IMG/VR virus record: IMGVR_UViG_3300021168_000006
Span: 1-48,512 of that record
DNA from: a virus
DNA: 48,512 bases
Reading direction: 5' to 3' (one strand)
Under the pieces are notes generated by a model. It did no database searches. It was not told the origin of the DNA and was given only the letters and a program-made list of their open reading frames with translations. Shown piece by piece: positions 39,984-46,870 of the stretch (position 1 is its first letter; each line of letters begins with the position of its first letter). The translations under genes and the position numbers were made by a program.

Positions 39984-40256
39984 ATGAAACAATACCGAAT
40001 TGTCTTGTCGGAAGAGGAGTATCGACTTCTCTCTGACATTCTCAATCAGTACGGAGACAATCCTGACATGATGGATGAAGAAGCAGGAGACTTCGACCTG
40101 CTTTGGCAAGCTGTCATCAAAGACAGGGAAATGATTGACGACGCTCTTTTCATGGGAACCAAACGATATCACAAGCGATTTTGGTTCCCGTCTTGGCTCT
40201 CGATGTTAGTGTTCAAGAGTCGAGTACATAATTGGTTCTACAAAGAACCGTACTAG
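39984..40256 (+). CDS. hypothetical protein, 90 aa
   Basis: TAGGAGAG precedes ATG 39984. Acidic start (EEEYRLLSDILNQYGDNPDMMDEEAGDFD), aromatic and basic end (RYHKRFWFPSWLSMLVFKSRVHNWFYKEPY, shown only by its ends), which may touch the membrane. The stop is inside a strong hairpin. Confidence 0.62.
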   Translation: MKQYRIVLSEEEYRLLSDILNQYGDNPDMMDEEAGDFDLLWQAVIKDREMIDDALFMGTKRYHKRFWFPSWLSMLVFKSRVHNWFYKEPY

Positions 40257-40271
40257 GTTTCAACCTAGTAC
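40250..40271 (+). terminator. perfect hairpin at the end of the 39984 gene
   Basis: GTACTAGGTT and AACCTAGTAC form a 10-bp stem with a two-base loop, including the stop codon. No T-run follows, so it could be a terminator stub, an RNA end protector, or an operator. Confidence 0.5.
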
Positions 40272-40355
40272 TCTCACTCCATAGCAACGTTCTAGAGCTC
40301 TGGCGAAGCGGCGTAGCTCGCTCAGAACGCGCAGCGTCGCAAGATGGGGTGAGAG
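40271..40355 (+). ncRNA. candidate structured RNA
   Basis: CTCTCACTCC (40271-40280) can pair along ten positions with GGGGTGAGAG (40346-40355; one G-U). Inside, CGTTCT/AGAACG (40288-40293 with 40324-40329) closes GAGCT/AGCTC (40295-40299 with 40315-40319). It does not fit a tRNA (no T-loop consensus). It lies between two genes with no long frame of its own. Confidence 0.45.
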
Positions 40356-40368
40356 TAGTGGGTTGACG

Positions 40369-40536
40369 ATGAAATGGTACGCTAAATACCTTATCAACGG
40401 CGTTGTCGTCGAGCGTGAGCTCTACACGACTCCTTTGATATGGTTCAAAAAGCATACCTACAGCGCTGAGAAGGTTTTAGAACTAGCGCTCAATCGTTGG
40501 ATTGACACTGTAGGGCAAGTGCATAAAAAGTACTAG
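40369..40536 (+). CDS. small hypothetical protein, 55 aa
   Basis: From ATG 40369 (weak AGTGGG upstream) to TAG 40536. The mixed sequence (WYAKYLINGVVVERELYTTPLIWFKK, then EKVLELALNRW) looks like a folded small protein, not a random frame. Unknown function. Confidence 0.55.
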   Translation: MKWYAKYLINGVVVERELYTTPLIWFKKHTYSAEKVLELALNRWIDTVGQVHKKY

Positions 40537-40549
40537 TGCAAAATGGTAC

Positions 40550-40578
40550 TTGACTTTCCCATAAAACTATGTTACGGT
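40550..40578 (+). promoter_or_regulatory. sigma70-like promoter
   Basis: TTGACT (40550-40555), 17-base spacer ending TGT, TACGGT (40573-40578): a perfect-spaced promoter with an extended -10, placing the start about 23 bases before the 40608 gene. Confidence 0.6.
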
Positions 40579-40607
40579 AATGGCTTGCAGTAACACGGAG
40601 ACAATAG

Positions 40608-41171
40608 ATGCCAACACCAAGTCAGCACGTCGGCGTTAAAGGCGACGAGTGTCAATGTGGTCGTAGAGCGACGATTCGTCATTGCCCTTCTTGTGGTTCG
40701 TCGAGAGTGTACGCACGAATGAATCGTGCTCATGTACTACTCGACGGTACAAAGAGATTCGTTGATGTTCAGTTTCGCTGTCAGTCATGCGGTCATCTCT
40801 TCATCGACGCGGAGCGGGAGTTCTGCGAAGCTCCTCCTGTCGGTCCCAAACTCGCTGCTCAGAAGGCGAAAGCTTTGTTCGAAGCCAAACAATCAGGCGA
40901 GTACATGAGTCCTAAAGAGGCGAAGATGCTTCGTACCATCGAAGCTCTTACAGGAACAAAAGCACTCACTCCCGAAGAGCGTGAAGACCTTGAAAATAAG
41001 CTCGATTTTCAGATTCGCTCTGCATGGGCAGATGCAAACTTTGCTTTCGAAAGTGGTAAAGGACCAGACCCAGGCAACTGTGATGAATGGGTTGCTGCTC
41101 GAAAGAAGGAATGGCGAGTTGGAGCAGACGGTAATCTTGAAGAGATTAAAACCGAAGAGCAACCAAAATGA
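40608..41171 (+). CDS. zinc-ribbon protein
   Basis: 187 residues; CGGAGACA precedes ATG 40608. Three Cys pairs lie in the first 65 residues: CQCGRR, CPSCGSS and CQSCGHLF, so one or two zinc ribbons. The remainder is helical and charged (FEAKQSGEYMSPKEAKMLRTIEALTGTKALTPEERE, in pieces). It is first in a run of coupled genes and driven by its own promoter. DNA/RNA binding is possible; no catalytic motif. Confidence 0.68.
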   Translation: MPTPSQHVGVKGDECQCGRRATIRHCPSCGSSRVYARMNRAHVLLDGTKRFVDVQFRCQSCGHLFIDAEREFCEAPPVGPKLAAQKAKALFEAKQSGEYMSPKEAKMLRTIEALTGTKALTPEEREDLENKLDFQIRSAWADANFAFESGKGPDPGNCDEWVAARKKEWRVGADGNLEEIKTEEQPK

Positions 41172-41491
41172 CCGACGTATCTCCAGAGCTACTTGCTGCG
41201 TTGCAACGTCTCGGCGTTACGATACCAGAGGCGAAGCCGATTGTCGTACGGAGTAGCGTTGTTCCTACAGTCGACCGTCGTATCTACTGGCGAATAACCT
41301 GTGGATGTTTCGACACATTTGTCGAACCACGCGATGCAAGCGATGCTGAGGCTGCTCTGCGTGTCGCTTGTGAGCCTTTGCATCCTTGGTATGCACGAGA
41401 TAACGGTTTTTCTGTCGACACTGTTCCAATGCATATCGATGTGTCGAATCGAGATGAGTACATCCTTTGGATAAAGAGAGGAGTAAAATGA
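41168..41491 (+). CDS. hypothetical protein, 107 aa
   Basis: Overlaps the previous gene by four bases. The fold appears alpha/beta (SPELLAALQRLGVTIPEAKPIVVRSSVV; IYWRITCGCFDTFVEPR; DAEAALRVACEP). No metal or catalytic pattern that is convincing. Not recognised. Confidence 0.62.
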   Translation: MTDVSPELLAALQRLGVTIPEAKPIVVRSSVVPTVDRRIYWRITCGCFDTFVEPRDASDAEAALRVACEPLHPWYARDNGFSVDTVPMHIDVSNRDEYILWIKRGVK

Positions 41492-41874
41492 AAGGACATG
41501 AAATAGCAGAAAACCTTCGTAATTCGAAGTATCGTTTTACAACAGGTGCTCTACATAAAAAGACACAAGACGGCACGAACGAAGATGCTTTCTGTGTCAT
41601 GGGCCTGAAAGCACTAGAAGCGGGAGTTTCGATAGAACGTTTGGATAAAACATGGAATTGCAGTCACATTCCGAACGCTGCAAAGATATACCAAATCAAT
41701 GACGACGCTGCAAACATAGCCGTGACACACGAGCAGTTCTTCCTACTGACCGACCTCGAAGTCGAAAAGCTTCGTAAGCAGGCCGTTATCGATGCCTTCG
41801 ACTCTCCTCAATGGCATAATTTTGACTTCCCAATGGAACAGTTCATCCAATACCTCAAGGACACAATCGAATGA
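41488..41874 (+). CDS. hypothetical protein, 128 aa
   Basis: ATG 41488 is preferred for AGAGGAG. KGHEIAENLRNSKYRFTTGALHK and DAFCVMGLKALEAG resemble small proteins found in many phages of unknown role. Its last bases overlap the next TM peptide. Confidence 0.65.
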   Translation: MKGHEIAENLRNSKYRFTTGALHKKTQDGTNEDAFCVMGLKALEAGVSIERLDKTWNCSHIPNAAKIYQINDDAANIAVTHEQFFLLTDLEVEKLRKQAVIDAFDSPQWHNFDFPMEQFIQYLKDTIE

Positions 41875-41987
41875 CAAAGATACCTCTAACGAACCGTCAA
41901 TACTATGCTCTGCAAGCAGGTGTCTTTCTGCTTTGCTTCGTCGGTACGATATGTGCCATCATTGTCCTAGCTACGCTTTTTGGCTAG
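41871..41987 (+). CDS. single-TM small membrane peptide
   Basis: 38 residues from ATG 41871, overlapping the previous stop by four bases. A polar start is followed by a membrane helix (VFLLCFVGTICAIIVLATLF). A membrane or host-takeover peptide; function unknown. Confidence 0.6.
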   Translation: MTKIPLTNRQYYALQAGVFLLCFVGTICAIIVLATLFG

Positions 41988-42003
41988 AAAGGAGGAAACG
42001 CTA

Positions 42004-42156
42004 ATGTCAGAAGCAACAATCGCGGGACGTCACGTTGTCGGAGCTCACATTCATCAGAAAGAATGGCGAAGCTATAAAAATGGCAAGGGAGTCATGAAAC
42101 AACTTGCTCGTATTCAACGACGCGACGCACGCAAAAAAGCAAAGGCTTCGCTTTAA
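42004..42156 (+). CDS. small basic protein, 50 aa
   Basis: AGGAGGAAA lies five bases before ATG 42004. His-, Lys- and Arg-rich with a helical end (VMKQLARIQRRDARKKAKASL shown by composition). Likely nucleic-acid-binding or disordered. Confidence 0.6.
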   Translation: MSEATIAGRHVVGAHIHQKEWRSYKNGKGVMKQLARIQRRDARKKAKASL

Positions 42157-42198
42157 CTTCGTACCTACGTAAGTCGTTGCAGGCCAAGACCTTACGGC

Positions 42199-42227
42199 TT
42201 GACAAGCAAACCGAGTTTTGGTACCTT
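42199..42227 (+). promoter_or_regulatory. strong sigma70-like promoter
   Basis: TTGACA (42199-42204), 17-base spacer ending TGG, TACCTT (42222-42227). The -35 is perfect and the -10 extended. The 42346 gene follows after a 112-base leader. Confidence 0.72.
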
Positions 42228-42238
42228 AGCAAGGTACC
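42220..42238. promoter_or_regulatory. operator-like palindrome over the -10
   Basis: GGTACCTT, AGC, AAGGTACC: perfect 8-bp arms that cover the -10 and transcription start. A repressor bound here would block the promoter. Confidence 0.62.
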
Positions 42239-42244
42239 GAAAAG

Positions 42245-42303
42245 CTTCTGTGATGCAGCGTTGGCTGAGACTAATGCTAACAAAGTTAACAGAAGCATCA
42301 CAA
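42245..42303 (+). promoter_or_regulatory. leader with two mutually exclusive helices
   Basis: GCTTCTG (42245-42251) pairs with 42291-42297, or TGTGATGC (42250-42257) pairs with 42296-42303; arms overlap so only one can form. Palindrome site 7 is in the loop. This is the pattern of an RNA switch or a protein-controlled leader. Confidence 0.45.
42277..42291. repeat. dispersed palindrome site 7
   Basis: GCTAAC, AAA, GTTAAC in the leader of the 42346 gene, followed by AG as in the extended consensus. Confidence 0.65.
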
Positions 42304-42345
42304 ACCCCAGGTTCAGCAGTTAAACTCAAAAGGAGATAACACCGT

Positions 42346-42891
42346 ATGAAGACGTTCCTAGCAACAAAGGTTCATTATCACGAAAACGAGCGTGATAAGG
42401 ACAGCAACCTCAAGACGTACATCACCTCCGAGGATGCGTTCAACAAAGCGCTCAAAAAGGCCACTGAAGCCAAAGAGCCTCTACCCGAACTGATTGTCTC
42501 GCAAAGCGCGCAGTACAGCGTGGCCGAGACGGTCGGTGAAGCGCTTCGCTTGAGCGGCGTGACGGTCGACGTTTCGCCAATCGACGACTACATCAAGGAC
42601 AACAACATCGATGTGACGTTGTTCCTTGACACCTACAACAACACGGCTGCGATTCTCAAGCAGCACAATGAGTTCGCAGACACCATTCGCGACAGTACCT
42701 TCACCGCTCAGGAAGGCGCAATCGACCTCGCCCACGCAGTCGCACAGAAGAGCGAGCGCTCGAAGATGACGGTGGAAGACAAGTTCCTCAAGGAACTGTC
42801 GAAGCAGGGTATGACGGTCACCGCAGAGCAGCTACGCGCAGCGTTGGCGAGCATCTCGGCTGCTTCCGCATCGGCTTCGGCGTCGGCTTAA
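42346..42891 (+). CDS. hypothetical protein with Ala/Ser tail, strongly controlled single-gene unit
   Basis: 181 residues; AAAAGGAG precedes ATG 42346. Acidic and helical (EDAFNKALKKATEAKEPLPELIVSQSAQYSVAETVGEAL), ending in a simple Ala-Ser repeat. It has the strongest promoter, a perfect operator-like palindrome, a long structured leader and a strong terminator, so it is a monocistronic, tightly regulated and probably abundant product. Function unknown. Confidence 0.72.
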   Translation: MKTFLATKVHYHENERDKDSNLKTYITSEDAFNKALKKATEAKEPLPELIVSQSAQYSVAETVGEALRLSGVTVDVSPIDDYIKDNNIDVTLFLDTYNNTAAILKQHNEFADTIRDSTFTAQEGAIDLAHAVAQKSERSKMTVEDKFLKELSKQGMTVTAEQLRAALASISAASASASASA

Positions 42892-42955
42892 CTCCTCCCG
42901 ACGTCGTGCAACGCAATCGGCGGTCATAGCGTCCGTCGTTACTCCGTAGCGCCTT

Positions 42956-42986
42956 GTGGGTGTGAATTGCGTCACACCCACTTTTT
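42956..42986 (+). terminator. intrinsic terminator
   Basis: GTGGGTGTGA and TCACACCCAC form a perfect 10-bp stem with a six-base loop, followed by TTTTT at 42982-42986. It ends the 42346 transcript. Confidence 0.9.
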
Positions 42987-42999
42987 ATCTCTGTCTTTT

Positions 43000-43099
43000 T
43001 ATAGCTACGCTCTGTCATCTGAGAAGGTCTGTACGACGACGAAGTCGCAGAGCCAACGACCCTGGTCTAACAGCTCTTGCGAAGCAGAGCGTAGCTATA
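43000..43099 (+). ncRNA. 100-base structured leader/RNA closed by a 15-bp stem
   Basis: TATAGCTACGCTCTG (43000-43014) is the exact inverse of 43085-43099; the 70-base loop has further pairing (CGAC/GTCG). It ends next to the AAGGAGG of the 43113 gene. Perfect 15-bp complementarity in a gap is unlikely by chance, so it is a candidate RNA element or DNA recombination/binding site. Confidence 0.55.
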
Positions 43100-43112
43100 A
43101 GGAGGCAGAAAA

Positions 43113-43343
43113 ATGCCAAAAACAAAAAAGTGGTCGAAAGAACGTCGTCGTATCTTTGAAGCAAAACGAGAAGCAAAGAAAGCCGCGGAGAGGAATCCAG
43201 TCCCTCCAATCGAGCAGCCGACGGACAACCTCGTCGCTCCCAGACCGCAAAGCCCGTTCATGCGTCTGTCGAACGAGCTAGCTCGCTTTCACTCTGACCT
43301 TCAAATAAAGCTCCATGACCTTGCCGATGTCTTTAGGTTCTGA
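43113..43343 (+). CDS. small basic hypothetical protein
   Basis: 76 residues behind AAGGAGG. Lys/Arg-rich helix (WSKERRRIFEAKREAKKAAERN), a Pro-rich linker and a short amphipathic tail. Likely binds nucleic acid or a partner; two bases before the J-domain gene. Confidence 0.65.
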   Translation: MPKTKKWSKERRRIFEAKREAKKAAERNPVPPIEQPTDNLVAPRPQSPFMRLSNELARFHSDLQIKLHDLADVFRF

Positions 43344-43345
43344 GC

Positions 43346-43828
43346 ATGGCCATCAAAGCCCGTATCTTCTGGGATACCAACGCTCAAGCCTACGTTGTAT
43401 CGATGGCCTTTAACGAAAAGCTCGTCGATACTCTAAAGGCTTTGATACCGAGCGGCGACCGCTCTTGGGACCCTCAGGCGAAGATGTGGTACGTCAAGGA
43501 ACCCTACGGAGAGGCTCTTCGGAGCCTCTTTGTAACGGGGTTTGGTATTCATGCCGTGTCGTTTACGAGCAAGACCGTAGCCGAGCAAGCTCAACAAAAC
43601 ACTCAGCAACGGACTTCGTCGCAGGGAGCGATGCTCAATACCTCAGCCGGCTCTACAGAAGACGCGATGGTCGCCTTCTTCATGCTTCTAAGCTACGACG
43701 CAGCGAAGGCTGCATACCGCAGAGCGGCAATGGACCTGCATCCTGACAAACAGTCGGGCGACGGTACAAAGATGTCGAAGCTCAACGATTTGTGGGCTCG
43801 GTTGGAGAAGGAGTATTTTAAGCGATGA
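43346..43828 (+). CDS. J-domain (DnaJ-like) protein with N-terminal HARP/SNF2-associated-like part
   Basis: 160 residues. Residues 110-160 form a J-domain: AAKAAYRRAAMDLHPDKQSG with HPD at 132-134, then KMSKLNDLWARLEKEY. The N-terminal part has RSWDPQAKMWYVKEPYGEALRSL, seen in small phage proteins and in HARP-type DNA-helicase accessory domains. J-domains stimulate Hsp70 ATPase, so it could recruit host DnaK to phage complexes. It lies directly before the VWA and FtsK genes. Confidence 0.78.
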   Translation: MAIKARIFWDTNAQAYVVSMAFNEKLVDTLKALIPSGDRSWDPQAKMWYVKEPYGEALRSLFVTGFGIHAVSFTSKTVAEQAQQNTQQRTSSQGAMLNTSAGSTEDAMVAFFMLLSYDAAKAAYRRAAMDLHPDKQSGDGTKMSKLNDLWARLEKEYFKR

Positions 43829-44073
43829 GTATCTTTGTCAAAATCGCAGACAAATCGCGATGGTGCTCCGCGGCTCTAGAATTTGCTGACGAAAGAGTCG
43901 TTCCTGGAACTACCGTCGAAATCGACCCAAGCTCCATGAAAGTTTTTAAGGACGAGCAGAATAAAGAATATCGCTCCTATTTGTTGGTAGGAGATAGCCT
44001 TGTTTGGCTTCATGAAGTAGAAGGTTTTAATGTAAGTCGTCTTTGCGAACACGTACTTGAAATAGGAGATTAA
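43825..44073 (+). CDS. hypothetical protein, 82 aa
   Basis: Overlaps the J-domain gene by four bases. Mixed alpha/beta (IFVKIADKSRWCSAALEFADERVVPGTTVEIDPS). Unrecognised; tightly coupled to the module. Confidence 0.62.
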   Translation: MSIFVKIADKSRWCSAALEFADERVVPGTTVEIDPSSMKVFKDEQNKEYRSYLLVGDSLVWLHEVEGFNVSRLCEHVLEIGD

Positions 44074-44088
44074 AAAGGAGAAAACGCT

Positions 44089-44865
44089 ATGAACGACAAA
44101 ATAGTACCGTCCAGCGGTCCGCCGACTGGACTATCCCTAACGAAAGGTAAGCTCAAATCAACGAGCACTCCCTTTCAGGCTCGGGTCAACCAAGCGAAAG
44201 CTTCGCAGCCAGACGCTACAGCAATGCCGAACCGTCTCTGCTTAATGCTTGACCGCTCGTCGTCGATGGCTTCGGTAGCGGATTACAAAGACCGTAGCGC
44301 GAGCAAAACGAAGATAGACCTGCTTCGTGAGGCTATTGATAACTTTGTTAACAGATGTGATTTCAACAACACGTCGCTTGCGGTCGAGACGTTTCCCCCG
44401 CAGCTTGAGCTTGCTTTGACGAGCGTTGGCGTGATGATTACCTCAAGCGTCAGCGGCCTGAGCGCAAGCGGCAACACTCCGATGAAAGCGTGTGTCGAGC
44501 GTTGCTTGGAGAAGATACCTATGACACGCGGTATCATCGTAAGCGACGGCGAAGCAACCGACTGGTACGACGCCGTTTACAACTTCGACGATGCTGAGTC
44601 TCCTGAGAGACATCCTGTCGACAACATCTTGTCTAAATACAAACAAGCCGAAATACCAATCGACTGTGTCCACATCGGAGACAGCTCGTCGGGTGAGGAA
44701 CGGCTTCGGCGTATCGCCAAGGAGACGGGCGGTATTTACCTTAAGTTCACCGACGTCAGCGCGTTTGCGAATAGCTTTGGCTTCTTGACACCAGGCTATC
44801 GTGCTCAGCTTACGAATGGCTCTGTAAGCGCGGAGCAGCTTGGGGCGAAGGAGGTGTCGCGATGA
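44089..44865 (+). CDS. VWA-domain protein
   Basis: 258 residues; AAAAAGGAGAAAA precedes ATG 44089. After a disordered start, the VWA metal-ion site is clear: LMLDRSSSM (D55, S57, S59), T130 in GNTPM, and D153 in VSDGEATD; IDCVHIGD and FTDVSAFANSF finish the Rossmann-like fold. VWA proteins act as metal-dependent adaptors, often paired with ATPases. Gene order before the translocase suggests partnership. A copy of the palindrome lies inside at 44338. Confidence 0.8.
   Translation: MNDKIVPSSGPPTGLSLTKGKLKSTSTPFQARVNQAKASQPDATAMPNRLCLMLDRSSSMASVADYKDRSASKTKIDLLREAIDNFVNRCDFNNTSLAVETFPPQLELALTSVGVMITSSVSGLSASGNTPMKACVERCLEKIPMTRGIIVSDGEATDWYDAVYNFDDAESPERHPVDNILSKYKQAEIPIDCVHIGDSSSGEERLRRIAKETGGIYLKFTDVSAFANSFGFLTPGYRAQLTNGSVSAEQLGAKEVSR
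44338..44352. repeat. dispersed palindrome site 8
   Basis: GATAAC, TTT, GTTAAC, followed by AG, inside the VWA gene. Confidence 0.55.
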
Positions 44866-44990
44866 TAGATGACCTCCTTCGTCCCTGCGAAGATTCGAAG
44901 TGCGATGAAATCGGGGAGTGCGTTTGTCCAAAATGCGGACAATGCTATTGCGAAAAACATTATGACGAACACGACTGCAAATCAAACTGA
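44862..44990 (+). CDS. AN1-type-like small zinc finger
   Basis: 42 residues; ATG 44862 overlaps the VWA stop. Cys-rich (C9, C14, C20, C22, C25, C28, C30) with CYCEKHYDEHDC, close to the AN1 C-terminal pattern (C-x2-H-x3-H-x-C). Its 3' end lies over the first bases of the translocase gene. A similar finger occurs in the 47542 protein. Function unknown. Confidence 0.65.
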   Translation: MIDDLLRPCEDSKCDEIGECVCPKCGQCYCEKHYDEHDCKSN

Positions 44991-46107
44991 GGAACAACGT
45001 GCGGTCGTCCTTGTGCTCGCACACAAGCTGACACAGCTTGGCCTCTCCGCTACATTCGTCGACCCAATAAGCGTCGGCCCTATCGTCAGCGTGTACCGAT
45101 TCCAACCTCAAGGCTCGACCAAGGTCTCGCACCTCGAAGGACTGAGCCAAGACTTCGCGGTGACCCTAGGCGCTGAGGATGTAATGGTGAAGAGGATGCC
45201 TGGCGAGTCAGCCGTCGGCGTGTTTGTGCCGAACAAAGTACGCCAGTGGGTCAAGTGGTATAACCACTGTACTATCGACCCTACGAAGTACAAGATACCT
45301 CTGCTCCTTGGTATCGACTATATGGGCAAGCTTGTCGTCGAAGACCTTACGTTGATGCCTCATCTGCTCATTGCCGGCTCGACGGGTGGAGGTAAATCTA
45401 CTCTGCTTAACAGCATCATCGGCGGTGTTATACTGAACTATGGCAAAGACGACGTTGAGCTTGTTATGTCCGACACCAAGGGAGTGGAGTTCACTCAGTT
45501 CGAACGTGCCGAGAACCTTCGCAGCCTCATCGCTACGAGCGTTGCTATGACCATAGAGCGTTTCGACGAGCTTACAGCTGAAATGGAAAGGAGACTCAAA
45601 ACCTTTGGCTCGACATCAACCCGTAACATCCTTGAATTCAATTCAACCCGACAAGGCTCGAAAGCTCGCCTCCCATACGTTCTTGTTGTTATCGACGAGC
45701 TCGCAGATTTGCTTAGCGACCGTCGTCGAGTCCCAGACCCGAACGACCCAGAAGGGAATCGAACTGTTACTCTTGGCTCGCTTACGTCGCGAAAGCTGGC
45801 GTACATCGCTCAAAAGGCTCGGGCTACTGGAATACATGTCATCGCGGCGACTCAGCGGCCAAGCGTTAAACTGCTTGAAGGAGATATCAAAGCGAACTTC
45901 CCTGCTCGGCTTGCCTTCAGGCTACCGAGTGAAGCAGATAGCCGTACAGTATTGGGTTGTGGAGGGGCAGAGCATCTACTTTCCAGAGGCGATATGCTCT
46001 TCATCAACCCAAACAAGCCGGGTTTGCAGCGAGTTCATGCTCCACTCGCTACGGCACAAGACATTCAAGGAGCTATTGAGTTTGCAGCGCAAAGGAGCAA
46101 AGCATGA
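44962..46107 (+). CDS. FtsK/SpoIIIE-type DNA translocase (alpha-beta motor only)
   Basis: 381 residues from ATG 44962; 31 more residues from ATG 44869 would also be in frame. The alpha domain is typical (GPIVSVYRFQPQGSTKV; VAVTLGAEDVMVKRMPGES type region). The RecA-like motor has Walker A GSTGGGKS (139-146), Walker B VVIDELADL (242-250), and IAATQRPSVKLLEGDIKANFPARLAFR. No membrane segment and no gamma winged helix are present. This motor moves double-stranded DNA. A terminase is also encoded, so this is an additional, unusual DNA pump. Confidence 0.85.
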   Translation: MTNTTANQTEEQRAVVLVLAHKLTQLGLSATFVDPISVGPIVSVYRFQPQGSTKVSHLEGLSQDFAVTLGAEDVMVKRMPGESAVGVFVPNKVRQWVKWYNHCTIDPTKYKIPLLLGIDYMGKLVVEDLTLMPHLLIAGSTGGGKSTLLNSIIGGVILNYGKDDVELVMSDTKGVEFTQFERAENLRSLIATSVAMTIERFDELTAEMERRLKTFGSTSTRNILEFNSTRQGSKARLPYVLVVIDELADLLSDRRRVPDPNDPEGNRTVTLGSLTSRKLAYIAQKARATGIHVIAATQRPSVKLLEGDIKANFPARLAFRLPSEADSRTVLGCGGAEHLLSRGDMLFINPNKPGLQRVHAPLATAQDIQGAIEFAAQRSKA

Positions 46108-46202
46108 AGCTCTTACTCTATTTCTTCGTCGGAGTGGGACGTTTCTTCGCGAGAGTCTTCAAAGAAGTAATCAAAGACATGGTAGAGGAGGGTCGTAAAT
46201 GA
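46104..46202 (+). CDS. small amphipathic/membrane peptide
   Basis: 32 residues from ATG 46104, overlapping the translocase stop and led by AAAGGAG. A hydrophobic start (LLLYFFVGVGRFFARVF) and charged end suggest a membrane-bound peptide that could anchor the translocase, which lacks its own membrane part. Confidence 0.58.
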   Translation: MKLLLYFFVGVGRFFARVFKEVIKDMVEEGRK

Positions 46203-46762
46203 GTGGAGATAAAAGAACGGTATCAACAGATGCACTAGAAACGCTCGGCACGATTATCGATGCGAGAGCGGGAAGGGATGCGATTCATCTCGCGGTCGAA
46301 CCGGTGATAGCAGGCTGTCTACTTCGTCCTGGTCAGGACGTTGGACTGTCGAATGGAAAGGCTGTGCATATTCTTGAGCACAATACCTTCACCAAGGCCG
46401 TCGGCATCGTAGACCCTTTCCTCAAAAAACCAGTACAGCCAGGCGAGCGTTTCTGGTTGGTTGTGTATCCACGACAAATCACCTCGCTGCGACACGTATG
46501 GACACATCCTGCGTTCGAGGAAGCCAATACTCCAATCTCCGCCCCAGACTCGAAGAGGTGGCTAGAAAAGTTCTGTGACGAACGTTCTCTTGACTATGAT
46601 GAGACAATCGACGCTGCCCTGCATTCAAACGACGGCGAAGATGTTTGCTTTGGCAACGACATCGACTGTGACCGAAGCATCCCTGTAGAGTTCTGGCGTC
46701 ACATTGAAGCCGTAACCGGCGAGAGACCCCCAAGAGCACTCTACTTTCGCTGTGCTTGCTGA
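46199..46762 (+). CDS. hypothetical protein, 187 aa
   Basis: ATG 46199 overlaps the peptide stop, with GAGGAGGG upstream. Residues 1-105 look like a beta-rich domain (AGRDAIHLAVEPVIAGCLLRPGQDVGL, GIVDPFLKKPVQPGERFWLVVYPRQ); residues 120-175 are helical and acidic. It ends FRCAC. Family not named; coupling suggests it belongs to the translocase module. Confidence 0.65.
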   Translation: MSGDKRTVSTDALETLGTIIDARAGRDAIHLAVEPVIAGCLLRPGQDVGLSNGKAVHILEHNTFTKAVGIVDPFLKKPVQPGERFWLVVYPRQITSLRHVWTHPAFEEANTPISAPDSKRWLEKFCDERSLDYDETIDAALHSNDGEDVCFGNDIDCDRSIPVEFWRHIEAVTGERPPRALYFRCAC

Positions 46763-46832
46763 CTACGAAGGGAACAAAAAGCGAAAAGCCCTGTTTTTGC
46801 GTAAGTTGTTGATAACAAAGCAAATATAGTGC

Positions 46833-46861
46833 TTGACAAGTTAATAAGTGCGTGGTACACT
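46833..46861 (+). promoter_or_regulatory. sigma70-like promoter with extended -10
   Basis: TTGACA (46833-46838), 17-base spacer ending TGG, TACACT (46856-46861). Predicted transcription start near 46868, only a few bases before the GTG at 46871, so the message may be leaderless. Confidence 0.7.
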
Positions 46862-46870
46862 GTTTGAGTC

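Noticed and set aside
40271-40355. tRNA gene
   Set aside because: Ten-pair outer stem and nested hairpins exist, but neither strand has a T-loop consensus or a proper anticodon arm.
44443-45150. 235-codon minus-strand frame opposite the VWA and translocase genes
   Set aside because: It crosses two real genes with clear motifs on the other strand and has no start signal.
45605-46198. 197-codon plus-strand frame inside the FtsK gene
   Set aside because: It is the +1 shadow of the translocase; basic, low-complexity sequence and no ribosome site.
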